Shown here in pieces: positions 16,043 to 24,583 of a DNA stretch of 64,000 bases (position 1 is the first letter of the stretch; each line of letters starts with the position of its first letter). The translations under genes and the position numbers were made by a program. Source of the stretch: CAYYKD01 sp964471825 (GTDB taxonomy: Bacteria > Spirochaetota > GWE2-31-10 > CAYYKD01); contig CAYYKD010000016.1 in assembly GCA_964471825.1 (NCBI GenBank), positions 11,200 to 75,199 of the forward strand, written 5' to 3'. A model generated the notes under the pieces. It saw nothing but the letters and a program-made list of their open reading frames with translations, did not search any database and was not told the origin of the DNA.

Positions 16043-16740
16043 TATCCTCTCCTCTTACTTGCCGATCTATTTCTAAGATATATGGCGAATGAATTCATTG
16101 TCAAAAGCAGTATCAATAGTATAAGAATTGCAGCAGATGCAAGATTTTTAAACTCTGCCTGTGGTTTAGATGACCATTGATATATCTGTATTGGCAATGT
16201 TGTAAACTTTGAAAAAATACTCGTAGGATCCATTACAATAAAAGTAGAGGCTCCGACAACTACCAGAGGAGCTGTTTCTCCAACTGCTCTAGAAATAGCA
16301 AGTATAGCACCGGTTAATATCCGTTCAAACGAAGCAGGTAAAATATGATACCATATTGTTTGAATCTTAGTAGCTCCTATTCCATAGCTTGATTCTATAA
16401 GTGTACGAGGGACAGCACGGATAGCTTCCTGAGTGTTTATTATTATAATTGGTAATACTAAAACAGCAAGTGTTAGACCTGCTGAAATTATAGTTCTCCC
16501 ATTTGCAGTCGTCTTTAACATATCATTGCCTTGAAACATTGACCCGCTTGTAAATGGTTCAAATAATCTGACAAACAACGCTAGTCCCAGTAAACCATAA
16601 ATAATCGATGGTACACCTGCAAGATTATATATATTTATTCTTATAAATTTAGCTATGAAGTTTTCTTTAGAATATAACTCAAGATATACAGCACCTGCTA
16701 CACCGATCGGTAGAGCGACAAAAAGAGTAATAATCATCAT
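16042..16740 (-). CDS. pstA: PstA, C-terminal permease part (frame broken from upstream half)
   Basis: Membrane permease of the phosphate importer. This part has five or so membrane segments, and the EAA loop region RAVPRTLIESSYGIGATK. The ATG given here lies inside a membrane segment and lacks a ribosome binding site. The same frame is open further upstream and reads NQLNAGIRTALLGSAW, the classical PstA entry into the permease domain, so the true protein starts in the upstream half (16778-17305) in another frame. A 1-base insertion or 2-base deletion near 16782-16795 would account for it. Product as read: broken PstA. Confidence 0.8.
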   Translation of the reverse strand: MMIITLFVALPIGVAGAVYLELYSKENFIAKFIRINIYNLAGVPSIIYGLLGLALFVRLFEPFTSGSMFQGNDMLKTTANGRTIISAGLTLAVLVLPIIIINTQEAIRAVPRTLIESSYGIGATKIQTIWYHILPASFERILTGAILAISRAVGETAPLVVVGASTFIVMDPTSIFSKFTTLPIQIYQWSSKPQAEFKNLASAAILILLILLLTMNSFAIYLRNRSASKRRG

Positions 16741-16777
16741 CCATGCAGATCCAAGCAGTGCTGTCCTGATACCCGCA

Positions 16778-17305
16778 TTAAGTTGATTGTGGTCTTACAA
16801 GTATATCACCATTTAACCAGCTGCGGAATTGTGTTTTTACGACCGGAAAATCATCTTTGTATAACTCGACAGTTTCTTGTATATCTGCTTTATGAGTAAA
16901 ACTTTCCAATAAATTATAACTTTCAATTACATCAGGCATTAAAATATTTTCTACAAATATTGTATACAGATCAGTTTTTGATCTATATTCAAGTTTTTTA
17001 TCTCTGATAATATTTTCTAACATTGCCTCAGTAAAATCAGTGTCAATTAAAGAATACTCTTTCAGAAGTTCAATCAGACGATCTTTAGGTAAATCATCAA
17101 TATCTTTACCCGGTGAAATAACATCCGGATCATACTTTAATCCTACTACAACAACCCCAAATGAACTATCTATTATAGATATAATAAGAATAGATAGTGC
17201 AAGTACAGAAAATACTGTTGATAGTAGAAAAATTGAATGCCATAACTTACCAATATTCTTTCGTTGTTTTAAATTCTCTATATGTATTTCATTTTTTGAT
17301 AACAT
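16778..17305 (-). CDS. pstA: PstA, N-terminal part with large insert (frameshifted)
   Basis: Starts MLSKNEIHIENLKQR, then a membrane segment (about residues 23-45) like PstA membrane helix 1. A ~110-residue insert follows (DDLPKDRLIELLKE...), which I recall from long PstA forms in spirochaetes and some other phyla. The end FRSWLNGDILVRPQST is the family sequence directly before the permease domain, but a TAA follows in this frame. The start overlaps the pstC stop by one base. With the downstream half it would give a ~420-aa PstA. Confidence 0.75.
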   Translation of the reverse strand: MLSKNEIHIENLKQRKNIGKLWHSIFLLSTVFSVLALSILIISIIDSSFGVVVVGLKYDPDVISPGKDIDDLPKDRLIELLKEYSLIDTDFTEAMLENIIRDKKLEYRSKTDLYTIFVENILMPDVIESYNLLESFTHKADIQETVELYKDDFPVVKTQFRSWLNGDILVRPQST

Positions 17306-18219
17306 TAATCATACTCCTCTCTGAAGCTGGTAACTATTTTTCTACTTAGTATATTCAGTCCCATAGTAATTAAAAATAAGACAAACCCTATTGCAAATAT
17401 ACTGTTGTAGTCCATTGTATCATAACCAACATCACCGCCGCTTATTCTTACCATATATCCTGTCATTGTTTCTGCTGCTTTAAATGGATTAAAAGTTAGA
17501 TTTGGACCGGAACCTGCAGCCATTGCGACAATCATTGTTTCTCCGAATGCCCTTGACAAACCAATTATTATAGATGCTGCAATTCCTGAAAACGCTGCCG
17601 GTAAAACAATGTTAAGTGATGTTTCAAGTTTAGTTGCACCCACACCATATGCGGCATCTCTTAAACCGCGAGGGACTGAGTTTAATGCATCCTCTGACAT
17701 AGTAGCAATAATCGGTGTTATTAGTATCCCCATTGCGAGTCCTGCTGAAAACATATTATAAACCTCGATTACATCATCACCAAGAATCAATTGTAATAAT
17801 GGTGTTAAAAATGTCAATGCAAAGAAACCATATACGATTGTTGGTATGCCGGCTAGTATTTCAAGTATTGGTTTTAAAATTGAACGGGTTTTCTCTGTAG
17901 CATATTCACTAAGGTAGATAGCTACAGACATTCCAACCGGAACAGCTACCAGCATCGCTATAAGACTTGTCATTATAGTCGAGTTTAATAATGGGAGAAT
18001 TCCAAAGTGATCTATTGCCGGCTGCCAAACTAATCCAAAGAAAAACTCTCTAAGAGACACACCCCTTGAAAAAAATAGCCATGCATCTTTAAATAACACA
18101 ACGATAATACCAAAAGTTATAAACACAGAAATAAAACCACAAAGAGTTAGTAAGTATTGTATAATTTGTTCATTAATCCGTAATCGTTTTTTTAATAATA
18201 TTTTTGTTAAATGTGCCAT
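17305..18219 (-). CDS. pstC: phosphate ABC transporter permease PstC
   Basis: Second membrane permease of the phosphate importer, 304 aa, six membrane segments. Conserved PstC sequences are LLNSTIMTSLIAMLVAVPVG, LAGIPTIVYGFFALTFLTP and the EAA loop SVPRGLRDAAYGVGATK. GGAG lies 7 nt before the ATG. It sits between pstS and pstA in the operon. Confidence 0.96.
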   Translation of the reverse strand: MAHLTKILLKKRLRINEQIIQYLLTLCGFISVFITFGIIVVLFKDAWLFFSRGVSLREFFFGLVWQPAIDHFGILPLLNSTIMTSLIAMLVAVPVGMSVAIYLSEYATEKTRSILKPILEILAGIPTIVYGFFALTFLTPLLQLILGDDVIEVYNMFSAGLAMGILITPIIATMSEDALNSVPRGLRDAAYGVGATKLETSLNIVLPAAFSGIAASIIIGLSRAFGETMIVAMAAGSGPNLTFNPFKAAETMTGYMVRISGGDVGYDTMDYNSIFAIGFVLFLITMGLNILSRKIVTSFREEYD

Positions 18220-18287
18220 AAATTATCTCCGGTAAAGTATAAAAACAAACAGGGATCATGTATCATGACCCCTTAATTTGTTAACTA

Positions 18288-19214
18288 TTACTTAGTTGCG
18301 TCAAGCAGAGCTTGTTTTGCTTTGTTAATAGTTTCAACTGGAGCTGGAAAATATCCAACTTTTTTGATAACAGCATCTACATTAGTTAAATAGTAGTTAA
18401 TGAATGAAGCTACTTGTGGCTTAGTTTTCATTATAGTTGCATCTGAGTAGATAAAAAGTGGTCTTGACAACATGTAAGTATTTTTATCAACCGCTTCTGC
18501 ACTAGGCACAACACCATTTATTCCTATAGCACTAAGTTTTTTCTTATTTTCTTCAAAGTAAGCATATCCAAAAAAACCAATTGCATATTGATCTTTTTCA
18601 ACACCAATAACCAACACATTATCATCTTCAGATAATTGAGTATTTTTTGCTTCTAGGATAGGTTTTTTATCTTTATTAAAAACTTCTTCTACAAAATAAT
18701 CAAATGTGCCACTGTCAGTTCCGGGAATAAATCTCTTAATTGGTTTCTTAGGGAACTTAGGATCTACATCAGACCACAAATTTGCAGTTGAAAAAGCCTT
18801 TGCAAGTTGCTCTTTTGTAAGATTAGTTAAAAACTTATTCTTTTTACTAATAACAACTGCAAGAGCATCTGTTCCAACTCTAATCTCAATTGGTACTCTT
18901 GGTGGGTTAAGTTTTGCAGCGTTTGCAATCTCTGAAGATTTAATTGGTCTACTAGCATTTGCAATGTCAGTCTCACCTGTTTTGCAAAATCTTTCAAAAC
19001 CAGCACCAGAACCGATACTGTCGATAGTGATGTTACCTTTGTAACCCTCTTTCTTAAACCTCTCTGCAATGCTTTCCGTTAATGGAAATACCGTAGAACT
19101 ACCTGCTGTAACAATATCCCCAACTACCGTTGATGGATCTACTTTAGGCAACTGTTGAGCATTAACCATAAATGATAATGCCATCATTAAAAATCCGATA
19201 ACAAATTTCTTCAT
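18288..19214 (-). CDS. pstS: phosphate-binding periplasmic protein PstS
   Basis: Captures phosphate in the periplasm for PstCAB. Signal peptide MKKFVIGFLMMALSFMVNAQ, then TAGSSTVFPLTESIAERF, SIGSGAGFERFCKTGETDIA and PGTDSGTFDYF, phosphate-contact segments of the family. 308 aa. AAGGAG lies 6 nt before the ATG. First gene of the operon, behind a candidate Pho box. Confidence 0.96.
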   Translation of the reverse strand: MKKFVIGFLMMALSFMVNAQQLPKVDPSTVVGDIVTAGSSTVFPLTESIAERFKKEGYKGNITIDSIGSGAGFERFCKTGETDIANASRPIKSSEIANAAKLNPPRVPIEIRVGTDALAVVISKKNKFLTNLTKEQLAKAFSTANLWSDVDPKFPKKPIKRFIPGTDSGTFDYFVEEVFNKDKKPILEAKNTQLSEDDNVLVIGVEKDQYAIGFFGYAYFEENKKKLSAIGINGVVPSAEAVDKNTYMLSRPLFIYSDATIMKTKPQVASFINYYLTNVDAVIKKVGYFPAPVETINKAKQALLDATK

Positions 19215-19235
19215 ACTAAACTCCTTGTTTTTAAA

Positions 19236-19287
19236 ATCATAGCTAATCTAATATATAATTGTTAACTTTTAATTAAGATTTTATTAA
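19236..19287 (-). promoter_or_regulatory. pstS promoter with candidate Pho box
   Basis: Minus strand shows TTAATA-N5-TTAATT-N5-TTAACA (19287 to 19260), three direct repeats at 11-bp spacing, the layout of PhoP/PhoB boxes (TTAACA-type in Bacillus). The last repeat doubles as a -35, with TATGAT as -10 (19236-19241) after 18 nt. A weaker fourth repeat lies just upstream. It precedes the pstS start by about 22 bp. Confidence 0.6.
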
Positions 19288-19394
19288 TAAAGTTTTATTT
19301 AAAGAGCCTCTAAAGTAATTTTCTTATTATTGTTTATGCATATGCGGGCTAGAGTGAAAAAAAGAATAAATTTCTAATATTATGCATAATAATC

Positions 19395-19422
19395 TTGACT
19401 TAAATCCACAAACTGATATTAT
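19395..19422 (+). promoter_or_regulatory. promoter of the small secreted-protein gene
   Basis: TTGACT (19395-19400), 16-nt spacer, TATTAT (19417-19422), pointing at the gene that starts at 19455. Confidence 0.5.
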
Positions 19423-19454
19423 GATATTCAATTATATAAAATTATGGGGCTAAT

Positions 19455-19925
19455 ATGAAAATATCATCTATTGTTATACTATTGATTGTTTTTTCAGCTA
19501 TATCATCGTTTGGGACACAAAACTTCTCATTTCTTCAAGTAAACAGCACATATGAAAACAACGAAGAGATTATTATTATGAAAGAAACGGACTACAACAA
19601 CTATAATAATTATTTAAGAGCTGGCAAAGCAATGCTGATTTCCGGATTAGTTGGCAGTATATCCAGTACAGTTTTAGGCGGTGTAGCAGGTGGCCTTTTC
19701 ATTCCGTTAATGATGGGTTATGGATATATATTTTCAATATCCGGGTTTATTACAGGTATAGTATTTTTAAACCTGAGTACAATAGTTGGACTTCTATCAA
19801 CAATCCCATATAGTAAAGCTGCAAATATATTAAAAAAATATCTCAACAATGATGAAGTTAAAACATCGCTAATTTTGGATATAAACCCTGAGTTATTTAC
19901 TTTAGGTATATCTTTTAAGTTATGA
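19455..19925 (+). CDS. hypothetical exported membrane protein
   Basis: 156 aa, not recognised. A signal peptide (MKISSIVILLIVFSAISSFG) is followed by an Asn/Tyr/Glu-rich stretch and two glycine-rich membrane helices (AMLISGLVGSISSTVLGGVA and a second near residues 95-115). The C-terminus ends in Phe-Lys-Leu. It has its own promoter and stands alone between the pst operon and the M23 gene, facing the latter. The ribosome binding site is weak (GGGG). Confidence 0.7.
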   Translation: MKISSIVILLIVFSAISSFGTQNFSFLQVNSTYENNEEIIIMKETDYNNYNNYLRAGKAMLISGLVGSISSTVLGGVAGGLFIPLMMGYGYIFSISGFITGIVFLNLSTIVGLLSTIPYSKAANILKKYLNNDEVKTSLILDINPELFTLGISFKL

Positions 19926-19982
19926 ATTGAGACACTTAAGACAAGTATTTTTAAATAATATTTTTCAAAAATAAAAAGTTAG

Positions 19983-20972
19983 TTATTTATTATTAAAAGT
20001 AATATTAAATAAATCTGCAGGATTAACTGGAAAGTTATTAATCCTTACCCCCCAATGTAAATGAGGTCCGGTTGCAGTTCCTGTCGCACCTACTGTCCCA
20101 ATGATATCACCCTGCTTTAATATATCACCAACTTCTACAAAAATCGAACTTAAATGAGAGTAATCTGTAAAAACAAAAAAACCATGATCTATAATAACTG
20201 TCTTGCCTAAATATTCTGCATTCTTAATATAAACTATTACTCCATCGGCAACTGCTTTTATCGGTGTCCCAACTGGTTTTGGATAATCAATCCCATTGTG
20301 AATGTTTTCCAAATGTACTTTACCGTTACTTAGTATCCATTTTCGTTTTAATCCAAAAGCTGAACTAACTCTAGACTCATTATCCAATGGATGAATAAAA
20401 CCTGATAAAAAAAAAGGTGTCTCATTTTTTTTACGCCAAAGCTCATGTCTAACTTTATTTTCTTCATTAAAAGTCTTAATAGTTGAATTTTTAACAGTAT
20501 TCGATTGACTCTTGTTAAAAAATATATTTTGTTCAGCCCATGTTACAGGTTCTACGATATATTCAGATGTTTTACTTAATAGAAGAGACTCTGATACATA
20601 AATAGAATATGAAAAATCAATCTTATAAATGTTATCATATAAATTAAAAGGAATAAATAGACCATAAAAATTATATTTACTATTAGATCTAACGGGCAAA
20701 ATTTTTCCGGTTATAGTATAATTTATTTTTTGTTCATTTTTTTCACCATAGTAATCAATATTTGATTCAATAAATACTCGCAAATAAGTGTTGGGTATTG
20801 AGAGTTCAAAATAATTAAAACCACCCTGTCTATTCTCAATCATAAATTTTTCACTGATATTCTGATTTGAACTCATATTACTTATCGAGCTTATAGAACT
20901 ATTAACTATAGAACTAGTAAATACAGTATATATTATTATAGAAAAAATAAAAAAATTAGATTTGGAATACAT
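19983..20972 (-). CDS. M23 family metallopeptidase (exported)
   Basis: Probably cuts or remodels peptidoglycan in the periplasm. I start at MYSKSNFFIF, which gives a clean signal peptide just after the upstream gene; a longer reading would overlap that gene by 53 bp. The N-terminal ~180 residues form a beta-rich region with no signature. The C-terminal LytM/M23 domain has HNGIDYPKPVGTPI (zinc ligands His and Asp), GVIVYIKNAEYLGKTVIIDHG and GPHLHWGV with the final HxH. All metal ligands are present, so it may be active. Confidence 0.88.
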   Translation of the reverse strand: MYSKSNFFIFSIIIYTVFTSSIVNSSISSISNMSSNQNISEKFMIENRQGGFNYFELSIPNTYLRVFIESNIDYYGEKNEQKINYTITGKILPVRSNSKYNFYGLFIPFNLYDNIYKIDFSYSIYVSESLLLSKTSEYIVEPVTWAEQNIFFNKSQSNTVKNSTIKTFNEENKVRHELWRKKNETPFFLSGFIHPLDNESRVSSAFGLKRKWILSNGKVHLENIHNGIDYPKPVGTPIKAVADGVIVYIKNAEYLGKTVIIDHGFFVFTDYSHLSSIFVEVGDILKQGDIIGTVGATGTATGPHLHWGVRINNFPVNPADLFNITFNNK

Positions 20973-20976
20973 TTTT

Positions 20977-21840
20977 TTAATCAACCTTATACTTTGAAAT
21001 ATCTGATAATTTATACGGATTACTTTCAAAAAAGATTTTTACTTTTTTCTGATTTGATATCTCATTATAGCTTTGTTTAATAAAATCAGGATTTGTGTTA
21101 AGAAATGATTTTCCATAACCGTCAGGATCTTTTAAAAAAGATAATATCATTTCATATTGCGGTTTTGAGATTAATTCACTATCCAATAATTTATCAAACA
21201 GAATTTTATCAATTTTTACAGAACAATAAGTTTTAATATTATTAGACTCTAAAAAAACAACGCCCCCTTGACATCTATCAACTAGAGCTGCAGAAAATAC
21301 AATTTTTGCACCAGCCTGTACAATAGAAGGTATCCAGGCTCTTTGATAGCTTGAAGCCTGTGTAATAAGATCAGCAATGTGTGCTATTTTTGCACCGCCG
21401 ATTGACTTATGAGCATCATTTATCTCATTCGAGTACAAGGAATTATCCTTTAATATATACAGATGTTTTTTTCCTGAAAGTTTGGCAATAATTGGAGAAA
21501 AAAACCAATCTCTTCGCTCACCTCCACTAACAATATCAGCACCGATAAATTCAGGTGTTTTTTTTAATCCATCATAAAACTCATCCACAATAGTTTTAAA
21601 TACTTTATTCTTGTCATAGAAACTACAAACTCTATTTTCAAGGTTTACGAAAAAGTTTGTAGTTTGTTTCTCACTATCTATATAGTTTAATAATTCTTCC
21701 GCATCATCTTTTGAACCGTACAAATAGTGTGTGTTAATGAAAAAAGGACCAATTGTACCCGATGTATACCAGTATGGATGATTTGAATCAGCAATTTTAA
21801 TAGCCATTGTTTCAAGTAAACCCTTTTCGATATTATTCAT
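20977..21840 (-). CDS. orotate phosphoribosyltransferase-like protein
   Basis: 287 aa, resembling type I phosphoribosyltransferases of the OPRT kind: YTSGTIGPFFINTHYLYG near the N-terminus, GGERRDWFFSPIIAKL, KDN, then AKIAHIADLITQASSY and VDRCQGG. The PRPP-binding loop reads ADLITQASS where OPRT has DDVITTGGS, so the loop is altered and activity is uncertain. Its C-terminal extension (about 80 residues) is unlike OPRT. It overlaps by 4 bp with the upstream zinc protein gene, within an envelope cluster. It is unlikely to be the housekeeping pyrE. Confidence 0.72.
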   Translation of the reverse strand: MNNIEKGLLETMAIKIADSNHPYWYTSGTIGPFFINTHYLYGSKDDAEELLNYIDSEKQTTNFFVNLENRVCSFYDKNKVFKTIVDEFYDGLKKTPEFIGADIVSGGERRDWFFSPIIAKLSGKKHLYILKDNSLYSNEINDAHKSIGGAKIAHIADLITQASSYQRAWIPSIVQAGAKIVFSAALVDRCQGGVVFLESNNIKTYCSVKIDKILFDKLLDSELISKPQYEMILSFLKDPDGYGKSFLNTNPDFIKQSYNEISNQKKVKIFFESNPYKLSDISKYKVD

Positions 21841-22085
21841 TTCTTAACCTCTTGTATAACATTAATATTAAATTCATCTTTACATTTTTCTGAGCAAAAT
21901 TTAAGCTCCTCAGTTTCATGATTTATATAATCAGATTTGAAATAAACACCACAGCAACTACATTTTGTATATATCTCTCTACATGCATCACTACAATAAA
22001 TTTCTTCCGGCAAATCATCTGTTAAAATAAAATAGTTTCCGCAATTAGCACATGCTCTCATAAGACTAAAATTTAAATCACTCAT
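21837..22085 (-). CDS. small zinc-binding protein
   Basis: 82 aa with nine cysteines in paired sets: CANC (12-15), CSDAC (31-35), CSCC (42-45) and CSEKC (64-68). This gives two likely treble-clef or TRASH-like zinc sites; nothing else is recognisable. No membrane segment. Coupled to the PRTase-like gene (4-bp overlap), so it may assist or regulate it. Confidence 0.7.
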   Translation of the reverse strand: MSDLNFSLMRACANCGNYFILTDDLPEEIYCSDACREIYTKCSCCGVYFKSDYINHETEELKFCSEKCKDEFNINVIQEVKK

Positions 22086-22087
22086 AT

Positions 22088-22792
22088 TTAATACCTGTCT
22101 TTTAATAATATAAATACAAGAACTGATAAATTTGTAAACGCATGAACTATAACCGGTCTTATAAGGTTACCATCTTTTATCTTCAAATAACCAAGCATTA
22201 AACCGGAAATAAAACTCATAATAACATTAATTCTACCGGGCAAGTGAAATAAACTAAAAACAATTGCAGTTACAATCAAATTTAAAGTATTAAATAAAGA
22301 TGACTTATCATAAGAATTTAATAGAAAATATCTGAAACTTAACTCTTCAATTAACGGAATAATAACTACAAAATATATAATTAATACAGAAAAAATCAAG
22401 TAGTTTTTATCATTTATTAAATGATTTAGTTGAACTATAGCTGAGTTCTTAAAATAACTGTTATTATCTAAAATACTTAATCTAAAAAAACTAATCAAAA
22501 TGAAAATCGAATAACAAACAGTTATTAGTAAAATAAAATAAAATAAAGATGAAAGTAACTTTTTTCTTATATTATCTATTGGAAATTGATTCATGAAATC
22601 GTTATTGTACCTGAATACAAAAATAAATAACATAACTGAAACAAAAACTCTCAAAACAACCATCATGAAAAACTCAATAGACTCTGTTATAACTAAATCG
22701 CGAAATAATACTCTTAATAATAAAATAGAATAAGAAGAAAAGTATAACGGAAAAATAAAGAATATTATAAATGAAACTAATCTACTTATCAT
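22088..22792 (-). CDS. CPBP family intramembrane glutamic endopeptidase
   Basis: Membrane-embedded protease of the CAAX/CPBP (ABI) family. Seven or so hydrophobic segments. Motif 1 is PLIEELSFRYFLL (EExxxR), motif 2 is FSLFHLPGRI (FxxxH), and a late HAFTNLS supplies the third motif. All catalytic positions appear intact. It sits between the zinc protein and the DegP-like lipoprotein, in a cluster with two other proteases. Substrate unknown. Confidence 0.87.
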   Translation of the reverse strand: MISRLVSFIIFFIFPLYFSSYSILLLRVLFRDLVITESIEFFMMVVLRVFVSVMLFIFVFRYNNDFMNQFPIDNIRKKLLSSLFYFILLITVCYSIFILISFFRLSILDNNSYFKNSAIVQLNHLINDKNYLIFSVLIIYFVVIIPLIEELSFRYFLLNSYDKSSLFNTLNLIVTAIVFSLFHLPGRINVIMSFISGLMLGYLKIKDGNLIRPVIVHAFTNLSVLVFILLKDRY

Positions 22793-22795
22793 CTA

Positions 22796-24583
22796 TCAAA
22801 ACATATTACTTGAATATGCCGGGATTTTAATACCAAGCATCCTCTCGAAAACCCCATACTCATGATCTCTAAAACGCATAGTCAATACAATAGCTCTATC
22901 TTTTTCGACATACTTTAAATCATAGAGAAAAATATGATTTCCAATATCAATGGATAACTCTTTTTGGAGTACATTTTTATTTACTCCTCTAACAATAAAC
23001 CTTTTCGAAAACAAACTGCCCTGATAGTATTCCAGATCAAGACCAAATAATAATTTCATAATATTAGTCTGAGTGTCTTTGGAGAAAACTGTTTCCATAG
23101 GAATCTCCGGTCTATTTTCAACTCTTATAAGCTTGTCAATCTCTATTCCATCCCTAAGATACTTAACTCTTGCAAGTCCTCCATCTCGAAGGTATGAAAT
23201 AAATTTCTGAGCATCTTCAACAGATTTTACTTCATTGTCATTTATACTGATAATAACATCACCATCTTTTAACCCCGCAATTTCGGAGGGACCAAAAGGC
23301 ATAACATAGTAAACTATAACCTTGCCTTTTTCCTCAAAAATTCCAGCTCCTATCCAAGTTCGTTGTACCCTATCCCCTTTATATAGAAGAGGTAAAGTAT
23401 CCCTGATATATTTAAAAGGTATAACAAAATTCAATCCTTGAAATTCAATTAGTCCTGCAAATACGATCCCTATTACAAGACCATTTTCATCTAATAACGG
23501 ACCACCCGAATTTCCGGGATTAACCGGTGCATCAATGTGGTACGCTTTTCCAAGTTCAAAGAGCTTTACCTCCTTACCACCAATAATGCCGGAAGTAACT
23601 GAATATTTTAGACCAAGCGGATTTCCAATAGTATAAACCCTATCTCCAACAGAAAGTACTTCGGTCTTTCCTATCTTTAAATAATGCGAATGTTTATTTG
23701 GTGTCTTTAACAAAGCCAGATCAAATACAGAATCATATCCAACAACTTTTACCGGAATCTCCTTATTAGGTTCATCTCTAGTAGAAATAGTAACCTTCGA
23801 AAAACCTTTATATTTTGGGTCAACATGATCTCTGATAACATGATAATTAGTTATGATATGCTGTTCATCGATAAAAAAACCAGACCCTATAGATTTGTCA
23901 AAAAAAGTAACACCCTTTTCTATTTTAAATCCTTTATCAAGCGTGATAGTAACAGCGGACTGCATAATCGATTGAAAATCTATTTTTTCATTATTATGTT
24001 TAAATGAATCTATATAAGATTTATATTCAGGCTTAATTTTACCTTTAAATAACTCATCCTTAGAAATTAGTTCATAAAGCTCTCTATAACGATCAATATC
24101 ATTTCTCTCCTTATAGATAGAAAATAGCTTTTCCACTAAGTCAGAATTATACAGTCTGTATCCAGCCGCCTCATTTAATAAGTTCTCATAAGTAAAGGTA
24201 TCTGTTGAGTTTTCAATATAATTAATGTAACTTGAATAGGTATTAACAAGACTCTCTCTATCAATAAAACCTATCAAATTACCCGCAATACCATACTTTA
24301 AACCTTCATTGTAATTGTTTTTTTCAACATTATTCTTATATTGCTCCTCAATTTTTAATTTGACTGCCTCAATTATTTTTTTAATTTCATCAATCTCTTC
24401 CAGATTATTTACACTGTCTTCTAGTAACTTTGATGCTAAAACAAAGGCTTCAATTGGATCAATCCTTGATTTTTCGAAGTTTTGCCTTAAATTTTCAATC
24501 TTAGGAATTATATATTTAGTTTCATTTTTTGAAAGACATCCTAAAGATAAGAATACAAGTGAGATTGATAAAAGCTTTTTCAT
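22796..24583 (-). CDS. DegP/HtrA-like serine protease lipoprotein with PDZ domain
   Basis: 595 aa. A lipobox (LSLGC, Cys16) makes it a lipoprotein. Residues 17-210 are helical and unrecognised. The trypsin-like domain has the triad His248 (TNYHVIRDH), Asp288 (DSVFDLALLK) and Ser359 (NPGNSGGPLL). A PDZ domain follows near 405-480 (GPSEIAGLKDGDVIISIND). The last ~100 residues are unmatched. It probably degrades or processes periplasmic proteins. Overlaps the upstream gene by 4 bp. Confidence 0.9.
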   Translation of the reverse strand: MKKLLSISLVFLSLGCLSKNETKYIIPKIENLRQNFEKSRIDPIEAFVLASKLLEDSVNNLEEIDEIKKIIEAVKLKIEEQYKNNVEKNNYNEGLKYGIAGNLIGFIDRESLVNTYSSYINYIENSTDTFTYENLLNEAAGYRLYNSDLVEKLFSIYKERNDIDRYRELYELISKDELFKGKIKPEYKSYIDSFKHNNEKIDFQSIMQSAVTITLDKGFKIEKGVTFFDKSIGSGFFIDEQHIITNYHVIRDHVDPKYKGFSKVTISTRDEPNKEIPVKVVGYDSVFDLALLKTPNKHSHYLKIGKTEVLSVGDRVYTIGNPLGLKYSVTSGIIGGKEVKLFELGKAYHIDAPVNPGNSGGPLLDENGLVIGIVFAGLIEFQGLNFVIPFKYIRDTLPLLYKGDRVQRTWIGAGIFEEKGKVIVYYVMPFGPSEIAGLKDGDVIISINDNEVKSVEDAQKFISYLRDGGLARVKYLRDGIEIDKLIRVENRPEIPMETVFSKDTQTNIMKLLFGLDLEYYQGSLFSKRFIVRGVNKNVLQKELSIDIGNHIFLYDLKYVEKDRAIVLTMRFRDHEYGVFERMLGIKIPAYSSNMF

